64,000 bases of DNA from Flectonema sp. DT1601 (lineage: Eukaryota; Euglenozoa; Diplonemea; Diplonemida; Diplonemidae), in NCBI GenBank assembly GCA_964019425.1, contig OZ025848.1, positions 186,001 to 250,000 on the forward strand, written 5' to 3'. The notes beneath the pieces are model-generated. The model worked only from the letters and a program-made list of their open reading frames with translations, made no database searches and was not told where the DNA came from. Positions 1 through 10,119 of this stretch are shown here, in pieces (position 1 is the first letter of the stretch; each line of letters opens with the position of its first letter). Both the position numbers and the translations under genes were made by a program.

Positions 1-409
1 ATTTCCATATTTTTTTTTTTCCCCCCTAAATAAAAAAATGAATATTTCGTCCACATATTATCACCAAATATGGTCATTAATTTATCACAAGAATAAGAAC
101 ATCGTGAATGCTGTTGTATTGATGTTTTGTTTTGCAACGTGGTATCTGCGAAGAAAACATTTCATAATTCCACTGTGTGTACTGTTGGGAGAGAAATATG
201 TTTTTTTTTTTTTTTTTTTTTTTTTTGATACGACTGCCTCTTTGACCACTGCAACCAATGCAGGCTGTTGAACTTATTCTAGCCCAAGGCGTTAAAAATC
301 ATGTGGTTCAAACACCAATCAGGCTACAACCAATAAACAAAGATGAGAGAGAAGTACAAATAAATACACCGCCATTCCAACACTTCAACTTATGTTGACA
401 TGAAGAAAT

Positions 410-447
<38 letters not shown>

Positions 448-752
448 CTTTTCACCCGTTCTCCTTCCTATATATTTTTATTATCATTCAACAGGATACT
501 CAGGGTACCAGATATAAACAGAAAAATACGTCGAGAATTTTGCACACAAAAAAAAAAGGTATACAGGTCCTTAATCACAATTCATCGTACGTAGGTTGAA
601 AGAAACATTAAACATATCAACAGAGAAAATAATAAAAAAAGGATACAAACAATTAGTTACCTTCAACAGGAAGGCATTCTTTCTTCATTCATGTACAAAC
701 AGGTAAATATTAAACAACTATGAAACCTCACACAACTTGAGTTATTATTTAA
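1..752. other. spacer, downstream of the Ala-rich gene
   Basis: AT-rich non-coding DNA with T runs near 200-225 and 413-447 and no credible gene. The short plus-strand frames here consist largely of phenylalanine from the T runs. It includes the 3' flank of the Ala-rich gene. Confidence 0.6.
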
Positions 753-2465
753 TTAGTAGAAACGAGGACTTCCAACTGGAGATCCCAAAGCAGCCAACTT
801 CGCATCGAGAACAGGACTTCCGGTTGTAGATCTCAACGGAGATCCGATGGTGGAGGCTGCCGCCAATGACGCGGCGTGCACTCTCGAAGGTGATCCGATG
901 GACGATGCTGCCAATGCTGCAGCGTGTGCCCTCGCAGGGGAACGTGGGTCAGCATATGCAGCTAGCGGATCAGCGTACGCAGCTAGCGGATCAGCGTAAG
1001 CAGCTCCGAGCGGGTCAGCGTACGCAATCGTCCTTCTCGGGCTGGCATCGTGAACTGCTCTCCTCAATGAAGCGCTGCTGGCAATCGAAGCAGCATGTCC
1101 GGCATCTGCACTGGCAAGTCTCGCAGACGCATGTGCTCCAGCCTCCGCAGAAACAGCAAATCCTTCCCTCGCTGAAGCAGCTGCGAGTGCTGACTCCTCA
1201 CGTAAGTGTCTCGAACGCTCAATCGAAGCGTGTGTCACGGCATTCGCATGAGAACCGCGTGCAACTGCCTCCTGACTGGTGGCACGCACGTACGCATCAT
1301 TCGCCATCCCTAAATCACGTCCACTTCTTCTCAGAGATCCGTGTGCAACAGCAACCTGTCCCCTTGCAGCTCCCTCATCAGCAGTTCTCGCAGCAAGCTC
1401 CGCCCTGGCAACAGCTGAATCCCTAGCCGCAACAGATGCTTCGGCAGCAGCAGTACGCGCACTCTGATCAGCGAATGACAGTCTCGTCGATGCGTTCGCA
1501 GCTTCCGCCTGCTCAGCCACAGCACGTCTGCCGGCAGCATCCGCTTCAGCCTGAGTGGCTCCGTGGCAGAGTGCTCTCGCCCTCGCCTGCTGCTCCACAG
1601 CTGAAGCATCAGCCCTCGCGTTGGAGGCATTCGCTCTCGCAACATCCGCATCCCTACCAGCAAGTGCAAGTGCCTGGGTCGCAGCTCTCTCCGCAGCCGC
1701 AGCTTCCCTCGCAATTGCCGCAGCGTGCGCAGCAGCAGCAGCAACCTCAGCCCTCCTCCTCTCAGCAGCTGCCGCCTGCACTTCAGCAGCAGAAGCACGG
1801 GTTCTGGTGGTGGCTGACGCAACACTCGCTTCGTGTGCCAAAACTCCAGCAGCCCTCTCAGATGCCCTGGCGTTGGCAGCATCTGCTCCAGCTGCAGCCG
1901 CCCTCGCTCCGGCAATTGACGCCTCGCCCGCTCTTCCATCCCTCACCGCTCCCAGTGAAGTTGCTCTCACAGCTGATGCAGCGTGGTTGGCATCCCTCTC
2001 AGCGGCCCTTCTTCCAGCAGCGTCTCTCTGAATAGCTTTCATACCCAACACTCCCTCAGCAGAAGCAAGTGCACCCTCAACAGCACGGTGCTCAGAAGCT
2101 CTCAGTGCAACACCGTGTCCTGCAGCAGCGGCGGCTGCTGAAGAAGCGTTGGCGGCGTAGGCAGCCGAGTGTTCTCTTGCGGAGGCATCGGCGGCGAGTC
2201 TTCCCTGCAACGCAGTTCTACTGGACTGAGCGATGGCCTCGGAACGCGAGAGGCTCGCGGCGGTGCTCGCGGCTGATGCGTGGCCAGCAAGAACTCCTGC
2301 TCTTGTTGATGCCTCAAGGGATCCAGCGCGAGCAAAGGCCTCGTTGGTGGCGTAAGTGTGACCGAGGACGCTGTGCAGTGGGTCGTCGACGATAACAGCA
2401 GTTGGGCTCAGGCTGCTGAGACGAGGGCTCAGGCTTCCAGCGAGAAGACGTGGTGAGTAGGTCAT
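753..2465 (-). CDS. Ala/Arg/Ser-rich repeat protein, unknown function
   Basis: A 570-residue protein I cannot assign to a family. It is dominated by alanine with regularly spaced R, E, S and H, as in a long charged alpha helix, and has almost no hydrophobic core. Both ends are rich in S-P motifs (SPRL near the start; GSPVGSPRFY at the end), possible sites for proline-directed kinases. Near residues 475-505 there are four copies of an AYADPL unit. The gene is strikingly GC-rich and uses mostly G/C-ending codons, unlike the AT-rich spacers. This suggests high expression or repeat expansion. Antisense long frames over it are by-products of this composition. An acceptor-like TTCTTAATAG ends at 2491, about 25 nt before the ATG. 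It could be a structural or cytoskeletal filament protein, but that is inference from composition only. Confidence 0.7.
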   Translation of the reverse strand: MTYSPRLLAGSLSPRLSSLSPTAVIVDDPLHSVLGHTYATNEAFARAGSLEASTRAGVLAGHASAASTAASLSRSEAIAQSSRTALQGRLAADASAREHSAAYAANASSAAAAAAGHGVALRASEHRAVEGALASAEGVLGMKAIQRDAAGRRAAERDANHAASAVRATSLGAVRDGRAGEASIAGARAAAAGADAANARASERAAGVLAHEASVASATTRTRASAAEVQAAAAERRRAEVAAAAAHAAAIAREAAAAERAATQALALAGRDADVARANASNARADASAVEQQARARALCHGATQAEADAAGRRAVAEQAEAANASTRLSFADQSARTAAAEASVAARDSAVARAELAARTADEGAARGQVAVAHGSLRRSGRDLGMANDAYVRATSQEAVARGSHANAVTHASIERSRHLREESALAAASAREGFAVSAEAGAHASARLASADAGHAASIASSASLRRAVHDASPRRTIAYADPLGAAYADPLAAYADPLAAYADPRSPARAHAAALAASSIGSPSRVHAASLAAASTIGSPLRSTTGSPVLDAKLAALGSPVGSPRFY

Positions 2466-3103
2466 TGTTGTAAAAAGTAGTGGTATGAATCTATTAAGAA
2501 TAGAATTAAAAAAACCACAACTTATAAATATTCTAAAACTAAAAATTCCAACACATCCTCTACTTTATGACCTGACTGAATAGAATAAAATAACATGCTG
2601 AACACTCTCAATGAAGAACTACAGACAAAGCTACAAGGATTACCCAGTAACCATTGCAGGTGATAGGGAAACAAAACTAAGATACAATAAAACATTTTTA
2701 AAAAAAAGAGAAAAAGAAATTAAAGATTCTGAAGACAGTTGCACGCCGACCAGTCAGCTCTTAACAATGGGCGACAACGGTTTTTTTTTTTTTTTTTTTT
2801 TTTAAAGTTTTTTTTTTATATAAAGAAAGAACTACGTAAGTCCATTGCCCAAACTGATATAACGTTTGCATGAAAAGACTGTTCGCATCGACTGGAACTA
2901 ATCACCATCAGCACAGAACTCAGGCGGCTGGTCACATATCTCGTCTTTGAAACAGCATCGCTCTCCTATTATCTAACAAGATAATCATACTTATACCCTT
3001 TGAGTGATACATGTATGAATATTTTTATAAAATGAACGAACCAACTCAGGAATGCTGCTGACGGCGCATTTAACTTTTGTTGGCTGAACATCTGACGTTT
3101 TTA
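2466..3103. other. spacer between Ala-rich and PDZ genes
   Basis: About 640 nt, AT-rich, with a T run at about 2781-2802. It should hold the 5' leader of the Ala-rich gene (acceptor-like AG at 2491) and the 3' UTR of the PDZ gene. No coding exon or RNA gene seen. Confidence 0.5.
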
Positions 3104-5086
3104 TTAAATATCCCTGGCGCTGACTGTTCCGTTCATTAGCGAAGTCAATCCCTTTGATCTCTGAACATTAGTAGCAACGCCTTCCCATTCTCTAACGAAT
3201 GAATCCCAATACGATGATGGGGCGGTTGGATTTAATCCAGCAGCAGGACTTGAATTACTCAGATAACGATTAACAGCTGGATTGGAAAACGGACGTGTTG
3301 GAGTCACTTGCGGACGGGGAGCCGAACGTAACTGCTGCTGATGTGGCTGTTGATGTGGCTGTTGATGTGGCTGTTGATGTGGCTGTTGATGTGGCTGTTG
3401 ATGTGGCTGTTGATGTGGATGTGGATGTGAATCTAGCCTAAGACGACCAGGACTATTCCCACATGTCTTACACGGAGGTGAGTAACCACAATTATGACAA
3501 CTATGCTGTGGTGGTGGTGAAGAGTACATAGCAGGAGGTTGGGAAGAGTACATAGCAGGAGGTTGGGAAGAGTACATAGCAGGAGGTTGGGAAGAGAACG
3601 GCGGAGCTCTATTTTGAGGAGGCCAACGTCCACCCTCTGGAAGCTTATCTAAATAAATGAACTCACTAGGATCAACATATTGAGTTCCCTGAGTTGTTTG
3701 AGGTTTCTTCCTTGGTAAGGATTCCATTTGCTTTTGTCTCATTCTCATCCTTTCACTTCTCTCTGGGGAAGTGATCCCCTTGTCGTGTTCCCACCGAGCG
3801 CATATCTCATTCCACTGCTGTGCTGATGCTGCCAGTGGCCTGCTAGGATCCTGGTTAGTTGTGATTACCATATTAGCATCCCCTGACGGGACATTTCCTG
3901 CAAATGCATCTTCCAATAAATGCCAAAACTCCGTAGATCCATGAAATGACACAGCTCCATGAGGCCCATATGTTGTTACGGTGTGGGGATTTTGTTGTTC
4001 CCAACCCCCAACAAACGCTCTAACGAATCCTTGGTTAATTTTCAATGGAGTTTCATCGTGTGAAGCAGACAAGTGGTAAAATGGTTGTTTCTGAGCAAGT
4101 TCTTCGTGAAATGCCGCCTGCTGTTTGAAATTATCCCAAAAATGAACATCTGCTGGGAATGTAAATAAATCAGACTGTGGACCACCTGAATCAGAGTGCA
4201 GTGCCTTATCAAGAAGTGACTTCGCTCTTGTATCTTGAGCGGGTTCGAACATAGGCATTGCGGGAACTACCAGTGATTGATTGGCGATGTCATCATTGTT
4301 TTTAGATATTCCTCTAGGGGATCCCTGAGGACTATATTGAGGATGACCTTGAAAAGGATTAGCATTACTACTTCCACCTAAAGGAGGAGGTGCTGGAGGT
4401 TGAGGTGGAGGTTGAGGAGGAGGAGGAGCACCCACCGGCTTCTCAACCTGTGGTGGTGGTAACTCCGCAGGTTGCTTTCCCTGACTCGGATTACTATTCT
4501 GTTCAACTGGTGATGTCGGAGGCGGTTGTAAGTTTATTGGAGCGGCACTCACTGGTAGCGTTCCAAATACGAAACTCAAAACACCATTTCCTCTACCCGC
4601 AACTAATAAATCTTTACAATGAGTTGAATCTTTAATCCTTTCACCATTAACTGTTTTAATTAAAGTATTCTTACGAAGTCCACATGCTGATGTCGCACCT
4701 GTAGTTTCAACAATCAACACTCCGTGAGGAGAAGGTTCAAATGAGATTCCTAACGGCTGATCTTTTGATTGCAGTCGGAGAGTGTGCATTTTAAGAGCTC
4801 TCTCGTAGGTAAGAGGGTAGTCATGACTTTTTGATAATTGAAGTGTTTTAATTGCCGTTGACAACGCTTCCAAATTCGGAGTGTCAACTGTTCCGACTTT
4901 CCTCACAAAGAGTGGTATAGCGCCAGCTAACTTTGCTGCTGTAGATGTTGCTCCCGGAGCGATTCCAGTTATCAAGGGACCCTTTGGAGTATCAACAACA
5001 TCAATTCCAAGAGAATCTTGTGGGTTTCTTGCTGTAATCACCGACTGCTCCATCACTCCTGTTCCTTCATAAGCTGCCTGATTCAT
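3104..5086 (-). CDS. double-PDZ, proline-rich scaffold-like protein
   Basis: About 660 residues. Two PDZ-like folds lie at roughly residues 16-85 and 102-176, each with a carboxylate-binding-loop motif (SLGIDV; PLGISF). A Pro-rich linker follows (about 180-240), then an unrecognised conserved-looking region (about 300-470). The C-terminal tail has three YSSQPPAM units, a CHNC...CKTC four-cysteine motif that could bind zinc, and about seven PHQQ units. PDZ domains bind C-terminal peptides, so a scaffold role is likely. The start at 5086 (MNQAAYEG) is preferred over the upstream ATG at 5149. The 21 extra residues come from a G-rich simple-sequence stretch, and an acceptor-like CATACAG ends at 5156, inside that extension, leaving 5086 as the first ATG downstream. 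Confidence 0.8.
   Translation of the reverse strand: MNQAAYEGTGVMEQSVITARNPQDSLGIDVVDTPKGPLITGIAPGATSTAAKLAGAIPLFVRKVGTVDTPNLEALSTAIKTLQLSKSHDYPLTYERALKMHTLRLQSKDQPLGISFEPSPHGVLIVETTGATSACGLRKNTLIKTVNGERIKDSTHCKDLLVAGRGNGVLSFVFGTLPVSAAPINLQPPPTSPVEQNSNPSQGKQPAELPPPQVEKPVGAPPPPQPPPQPPAPPPLGGSSNANPFQGHPQYSPQGSPRGISKNNDDIANQSLVVPAMPMFEPAQDTRAKSLLDKALHSDSGGPQSDLFTFPADVHFWDNFKQQAAFHEELAQKQPFYHLSASHDETPLKINQGFVRAFVGGWEQQNPHTVTTYGPHGAVSFHGSTEFWHLLEDAFAGNVPSGDANMVITTNQDPSRPLAASAQQWNEICARWEHDKGITSPERSERMRMRQKQMESLPRKKPQTTQGTQYVDPSEFIYLDKLPEGGRWPPQNRAPPFSSQPPAMYSSQPPAMYSSQPPAMYSSPPPQHSCHNCGYSPPCKTCGNSPGRLRLDSHPHPHQQPHQQPHQQPHQQPHQQPHQQPHQQQLRSAPRPQVTPTRPFSNPAVNRYLSNSSPAAGLNPTAPSSYWDSFVREWEGVATNVQRSKGLTSLMNGTVSARDI
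3339..3418 (-). repeat. 12-bp minisatellite encoding PHQQ
   Basis: About seven near-perfect copies of a 12-bp unit (plus strand TGATGTGGCTGT) in frame inside the PDZ gene, giving (PHQQ)n. Expected to vary in copy number between strains. Confidence 0.9.
3519..3595 (-). repeat. 24-bp tandem repeat encoding YSSQPPAM
   Basis: Three nearly identical 24-bp units in frame inside the PDZ gene, encoding YSSQPPAM three times. Confidence 0.85.
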
Positions 5087-5149
5087 TTTTTTATCTAAAT
5101 ATCTGTTCCCCCTCCCCCCCCCCCTCCCTTTTCCCCCCTCTCTCTCCAC

Positions 5150-5613
5150 AAACAGCTGTATGATAAGTTAATTATTATGAACACAATAAGAAAATAGAAA
5201 AAAAAAGGTGTTCCTAGGGTCGCAATTGGATCTTAACTGCGGTATAATATTGATGTGTGATGAGGACTGTTAATAAGTAAAGTACTGTAATGAAGTTCAT
5301 AATGAGAAGTAACCGGGGTGGAAAAAATCAGGGAAGGGAGAACAAAAAAATAATAAAAACAATCTAACAAAAAGATAACCACTGAACTACTTAAAGCAAT
5401 TATCACCAAACAGTTTGCTCAGACAAAAAAAAAAAAAAAATACGATGCACATATCTATAAGGAACACAGTATCCTCTCACACCAATCTACTCTATTACAC
5501 AATAACGGATGAGGGTTTAAAAGAAAAAGAAATATAAGGGAAAACAGGATAAAAAAAGAATTTAAACAAAAAATTTATGTTTTGTTGGTTATGGTATGTT
5601 TGTAACAGTTTGA
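5150..5613. other. spacer, AT-rich
   Basis: About 460 nt of A-rich spacer with no coding signal seen. It holds the promoter or leader side of the PDZ gene and the 3' flank of the coiled-coil PH-like gene. Confidence 0.5.
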
Positions 5614-8600
5614 TTAGTTAAGCAATCGTCTCATATTATATTTTAAGAAGAATAGAGATGATCTATTCCTTACTAAGGTTCCTAACACAGTCCCCCAATC
5701 TGATGCAGTTTCTGAATCTTCGAATGTGAACTCCACCCGAGAGTCGCGCATTTGAACTAGAATTGGAAATTGCCCTCCCAACTGGTGATCAGTGGTGGCT
5801 TTTATTTTACCAACTCGAACAATGTGATCAGCTCGAAGAAAGTCTTCCGCGACTTTCTTTCCATCTCTGCGGATTTCAATACGCGAAAGGTTAGCTGCCA
5901 AGCGAATCGTTCGCTTTCCGTAGCCTCCATTTTTCGACTTTTTCCAAGTAGTTGAACCTTCATATACTAACTTAGATATTCTCTGTAATTCAATAATTGC
6001 TTCTTCAATTGGAACGAATGGGCTGGAAGGACCGTAAAGTTGGATTTCAGAAGCATTCGCGTTGTAGTCGCGTGTTTCATAACCGGCCTTCAAAAGTGGC
6101 TCCCCGCGAGCATCAACCATCCCGTAGCCATCTGACAGGGTAGAACAATTCCGAGAAAGTCCTTCTTCGTTCATTTGCATATCACTGTACTCAGCCTCTG
6201 AAGGTAATGCTTCAGTTGGTGGGGTTAAACCTTTCATCGCTGGAGTTCGAATCCCTGAGTGAGCCCTTTTTCTGCCGGGTTGCGCAAATGGGGATCCGAC
6301 TTCACGGGTAGGTGTTCGATTTCTGTTTTGACCTTTTCGGGAAATCTTCTTCTTGAACTGAGGAGTGACTGTACCGAGGGGTGGAGCCTGACGACGAGGG
6401 GACACTACCTGATGTTTGTGAATGGCAGCGTAACCTGACGATGACTCACCAGGTTGATATTTTACTTTTCGAGCACTGGGAGACATTGCAGCGGCTTCTC
6501 TATTTAGAGAACTGATCTTCGATTCCTGTTGAGTTCGGAGGTTGTACATCTCGTGCTCGAGATTCTTTTCTTTCTTCAACAGCTTAGCAATTTCAGCTTT
6601 CTTCGACGACAGTTTTCTATTTAATCCGATGGTGTTTCTGTGGTGTTCTTCCTCTCTACGCTGTTGAAATCCTCTGAGGCTGTTCTCAGTCCTTGAAATC
6701 TCTTCGTCTAAATTCTCAAGCATCTCTCGTTGTAGTTTCAGTGCATTGCTGCCGTTCGTTCCCTTTTCTTCATTACCCGCCTCCGATGAAGCAAGAACTA
6801 CGTTATCCCGTTGTGACAGCAAGCTGGCTAATTCTCTTTTGGCCTGGAGTATATCGCCAGGGGATTCTTTGTAATTTTCTTTTTTCTTTTTTTGTTCAGA
6901 CTCTTGATCCATTACAGTTTTCATGAGCTGAGAGATGAATGGCTGCCTTCCTTTGTACCCTCCCAGTAGCAGAGGAGCTCTCCAATCGTGGATAGGAAAT
7001 TCCTGGAGGTCGGATGTGGGAACTTGTTGTGATTCAATTTGAGACTGCAAGATTAATATTTGATTGTCAGCATCTGTTTCAGAAGTTAAGTCAGCGACAG
7101 TGTTATTAATGCCTGTCGTCTGCATTGCTGATCTCGTCTCAGAGTCGAGTATCTGTCGCTGCAGCTGATATTTCAACACGTCGCTCTCAGTCATTAACGC
7201 CTCCACGAAATCAGTTACATTTTCATAAAGGAGGTCGTCACTTTCGATATCGGAAGCTTCAGATTCTTCGAGCCATACTTCTAAAAGCTCAGCAGTACAT
7301 GCGAGTTCAATTTGAATCTTCAACTGTTCCGCAGTGGGTTTGTCATTGTCAGGGATGCAGGTGTGTGATTTATCGCGAAACACTTTGCAGTAATGCTGAA
7401 TTTCCTGAACACTTATTTGGTCTCGCCCCCGGAGAACTGACATCCAATTCTGCTCAGCAGCCTGTCGGTGACGAAGCTCCGATGATCTTATTCGAATTTC
7501 CGACTTGAGATCTGAAAGTTGATCAGCCTCCACGTGAGCAGACATCTGCTGCTGATTGTTACTAATGTTCGACTTCTGTTGAAGAATGAGATACGCCATC
7601 TCAACCTCAAGAGGAAACCTTTCAGCCAACCAATCCAAATGACTTCTATTAGTTTTAGCAGTACTGTCTGTTGGGTTCGACCGATGCGTCTCTTCTAGCG
7701 CTGCAATTCGATTCTCCGCTGATTCGATTTTTAGTTGCAATTCGTCTCTTCTCCTTGTGGTGCCTTCAATAATTCTGTTCTTAGCAGCATGTTTTTTCTT
7801 TGCCACGAGAACCAAGCTATGTTGGTACTGACTGTGAACCTCAGTTCGTTGTTGTTTCAGTTCTGCCAAGACACGTTGGTTTTCAGTTTCTTCTTGTGAA
7901 GGACTGTGCTCAGTAGAGAGTACGTCCTTCCTGCGGGAGAGAGTCTTCAATTGTTGGCGCTCTTCGTGAATTTGGTCAGCAACATCGATCATTACTTTAC
8001 TAATCTCTGACATCTCTGATTTATAATTTGATACGATAATTGTTTTCTTCTCAGCCAACTCCATCTGTCTAACAGCCTCAGTCTCATAATCAATTTGATC
8101 AGCTGGCTGCAGTGTAACATCGTTAGAGTTATTATTCTTTGGTGTCATACCGTAAGGTGAGTGAGGAGTGTTAACAGTTCCCCTTTGAGACCACGCAGCT
8201 GCTGACTGATCAGGTGTCTTAGGACCAATTCTATGTTTCCTTGAATAAGGGGAATTGGTATAGCTCAGTGGAGAAAAGGCTGCAGGAGGTGAATCACTCT
8301 TGCGGGGTGTACCAACTCTTGTCGGAGTCATCGCTCGTTTCTTTGCAACGCTACCAGTTCGCTTGCCAGGTGGCGACGGTGCACTTTGCGGAAGCGAACG
8401 CGTAGGTGGCCTTGGCTTCCTCTCCTGCTTCGAAGGCCTCGCTCTGGGTTGAGTAACCTGCGCAGATGTACCGAAGGCAGTCGTTTTCAACCCATCTTCC
8501 TTACAACTTCTTGAATCTGATTCACTTCTTGATCTTACTGGTGAGATTGATGGGGTTTTCTTACCTCCCCAGTGTTTCTTCTTCCTATCTGTGAGTAACT

Positions 8601-9705
8601 CTTCCAGTGTACCAATTCGCCTTGTATTACCGTGTTCATACTGTTGTCTTGTAAGTCTTTCAATCTCTTTTTCTTGTTCTTTCAGCTTTGCAAGTAGAGC
8701 ATCTCTATCGGACATCCTCCTTGGCGGATCATTCCTCAGCGATGCCGCCGTAGCCGCAAGCAGGTCACTGTCAATTCCCGCTTCGAAATGGTGAGAAACA
8801 GCTGGTTGATCGAAATGCTGATGAGAGTCAGAATCGAGCTGGACAGGTTTCTCAGCCACATGTTGTCGGGCAGTGGGCTGCTTATAATTATGATGAGAAT
8901 CAGAATCGAACTGGGCAGGTTTATTCGATTGTCGGGCACTGGAGGGCTGTTCATAATTATGATGAGAGTCGGGATCGAATTGGGCAGGTTTTGGAGCTGC
9001 AGGGTGATCTGATTTTGGCAGATCAAAATTTTGATGCGACTCAGAATCGAACAGGGCAGGTTTGCGGGTTTGAGAGACGTCATTCAGGTGTTCGGTACTA
9101 TGAACAGACTTGTAACCCGGAGGAGGTTCAGCAGGAAGATGAGTTGCGGCATTCGTATAATTACTTTCGGGAGAAAAATCTTCAGATTTCTCAGGTGAAG
9201 GATATCGATCAGAATGAGGAGGTGGATCAGAATGAGGAGGTGGATTGAAATCGTCACACGACTCGACATGGAAATCGCTGTGCTCTTGTGGAACGGTCGG
9301 TGAAATACTTTCCATTTCTGGTTCTGGAATGTCAGGTACGGAGGAGTAGTCCGGTAGTTTGTTCATAAGCGGTAAGTTGTCGGTAGTTTCAACGGGTGTA
9401 GCTGCCAACCAGTTGTCAAACTTTGTAAACAACCCAGTTATATTACTCGACATTTCCTTATCACTCCCTATATCTCCATGGATCACAACAGGTTGCATTG
9501 GAGACGGGGCAATTGCTGCTGGAGGTGGTGGTGGAGTCTCAGCCTTTGACTCTTCCTCTCCACGTGATTGAGACTCTAACGATTCAGTTGATTGAGGAGA
9601 AGTACAATTCATTAACTCTTGTGCTCGCATTAATAATTTCATAGTAGCGGCTTCGTAGGCTTCAAACGCTCCTTCCTTTGCGAGACCTGTGGGTTCGTCA
9701 TCCAT
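5614..9705 (-). CDS. large coiled-coil protein with C-terminal PH-like domain
   Basis: A 1363-residue protein. The N-terminal third is acidic and disordered and carries four imperfect repeats of about 25 residues with the core KPAQFDSDSHHNY (roughly residues 215-310). Basic, Ser/Pro-rich segments follow (about 370-510), then long coiled coils (about 540-1060), and at the end a PH-like fold (about 1235-1345) closing with a Trp-containing helix (TASDWGTVLG). PH domains bind phosphoinositides or proteins, so membrane or centrosome/basal-body association is possible but not shown. The ATG at 9705 follows an acceptor-like TTCTTTTCAG ending at 9725. The frame stays open back to that AG. A 61-nt segment near 9905-9965 flanked by ACAG and GTAAAG could be an upstream exon in a compatible phase, so a longer N-terminus is possible. 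Confidence 0.8.
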   Translation of the reverse strand: MDDEPTGLAKEGAFEAYEAATMKLLMRAQELMNCTSPQSTESLESQSRGEEESKAETPPPPPAAIAPSPMQPVVIHGDIGSDKEMSSNITGLFTKFDNWLAATPVETTDNLPLMNKLPDYSSVPDIPEPEMESISPTVPQEHSDFHVESCDDFNPPPHSDPPPHSDRYPSPEKSEDFSPESNYTNAATHLPAEPPPGYKSVHSTEHLNDVSQTRKPALFDSESHQNFDLPKSDHPAAPKPAQFDPDSHHNYEQPSSARQSNKPAQFDSDSHHNYKQPTARQHVAEKPVQLDSDSHQHFDQPAVSHHFEAGIDSDLLAATAASLRNDPPRRMSDRDALLAKLKEQEKEIERLTRQQYEHGNTRRIGTLEELLTDRKKKHWGGKKTPSISPVRSRSESDSRSCKEDGLKTTAFGTSAQVTQPRARPSKQERKPRPPTRSLPQSAPSPPGKRTGSVAKKRAMTPTRVGTPRKSDSPPAAFSPLSYTNSPYSRKHRIGPKTPDQSAAAWSQRGTVNTPHSPYGMTPKNNNSNDVTLQPADQIDYETEAVRQMELAEKKTIIVSNYKSEMSEISKVMIDVADQIHEERQQLKTLSRRKDVLSTEHSPSQEETENQRVLAELKQQRTEVHSQYQHSLVLVAKKKHAAKNRIIEGTTRRRDELQLKIESAENRIAALEETHRSNPTDSTAKTNRSHLDWLAERFPLEVEMAYLILQQKSNISNNQQQMSAHVEADQLSDLKSEIRIRSSELRHRQAAEQNWMSVLRGRDQISVQEIQHYCKVFRDKSHTCIPDNDKPTAEQLKIQIELACTAELLEVWLEESEASDIESDDLLYENVTDFVEALMTESDVLKYQLQRQILDSETRSAMQTTGINNTVADLTSETDADNQILILQSQIESQQVPTSDLQEFPIHDWRAPLLLGGYKGRQPFISQLMKTVMDQESEQKKKKENYKESPGDILQAKRELASLLSQRDNVVLASSEAGNEEKGTNGSNALKLQREMLENLDEEISRTENSLRGFQQRREEEHHRNTIGLNRKLSSKKAEIAKLLKKEKNLEHEMYNLRTQQESKISSLNREAAAMSPSARKVKYQPGESSSGYAAIHKHQVVSPRRQAPPLGTVTPQFKKKISRKGQNRNRTPTREVGSPFAQPGRKRAHSGIRTPAMKGLTPPTEALPSEAEYSDMQMNEEGLSRNCSTLSDGYGMVDARGEPLLKAGYETRDYNANASEIQLYGPSSPFVPIEEAIIELQRISKLVYEGSTTWKKSKNGGYGKRTIRLAANLSRIEIRRDGKKVAEDFLRADHIVRVGKIKATTDHQLGGQFPILVQMRDSRVEFTFEDSETASDWGTVLGTLVRNRSSLFFLKYNMRRLLN
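8783..9062 (-). repeat. tandem repeat in coiled-coil PH-like gene
   Basis: Four degenerate in-frame units of about 75 bp encoding a KPxxFDSxSHxN(Y/F) core with variable linkers. The sharing is clear at both DNA and protein level. Confidence 0.8.
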
Positions 9706-10119
9706 TAAGTAGGCCCACCCCCTCCTGAAAAGAATATTCGATGATTATATATAAGTTAGAATTGATTGAGGGAAGAAAAAAAAGTTGCCCAAACCTTCCA
9801 TATGTGTGTGATCTTTATGTCCTGAGAATGAAATATGTCACCGCGAAAATAGCAGTTTTAGATTTGCTGAACTCGATAGCGTCTCACGGCTATAGCTTTC
9901 TTTACTTGGAATCGTTGGCTGTTCTGCGTTGGCCAACCAGGTCTGACAAAGTAGTGTTTTGAGGTTCTGTTATAAAATAAATGCATCAGAAGGAGATGAT
10001 GCAAAGAGCTTTCTTCTTAGATCCTACAACCAGTTTGTGAAGTAGCTACTCTGATCGGCAGCTCATCTTAAGATTGCCATCCTCTAGAAGGTAACCATCT
10101 GGTTACACTCAACTGTCTC
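9706..10119. other. spacer with possible 5'-leader exon
   Basis: About 410 nt between the coiled-coil PH-like gene and the last exon of the cold-shock gene. It contains the acceptor-like TTTTCAG at 9725-9731 and, on the minus strand at about 9905-9965, a segment bounded by ATAACAG and GTAAAG that may be a leader or small coding exon. Confidence 0.4.

Noticed and set aside
866-2395. Several plus-strand and shifted minus-strand frames over the Ala-rich gene
   Set aside because: GC-rich repetitive codons leave antisense frames open; none has a domain.
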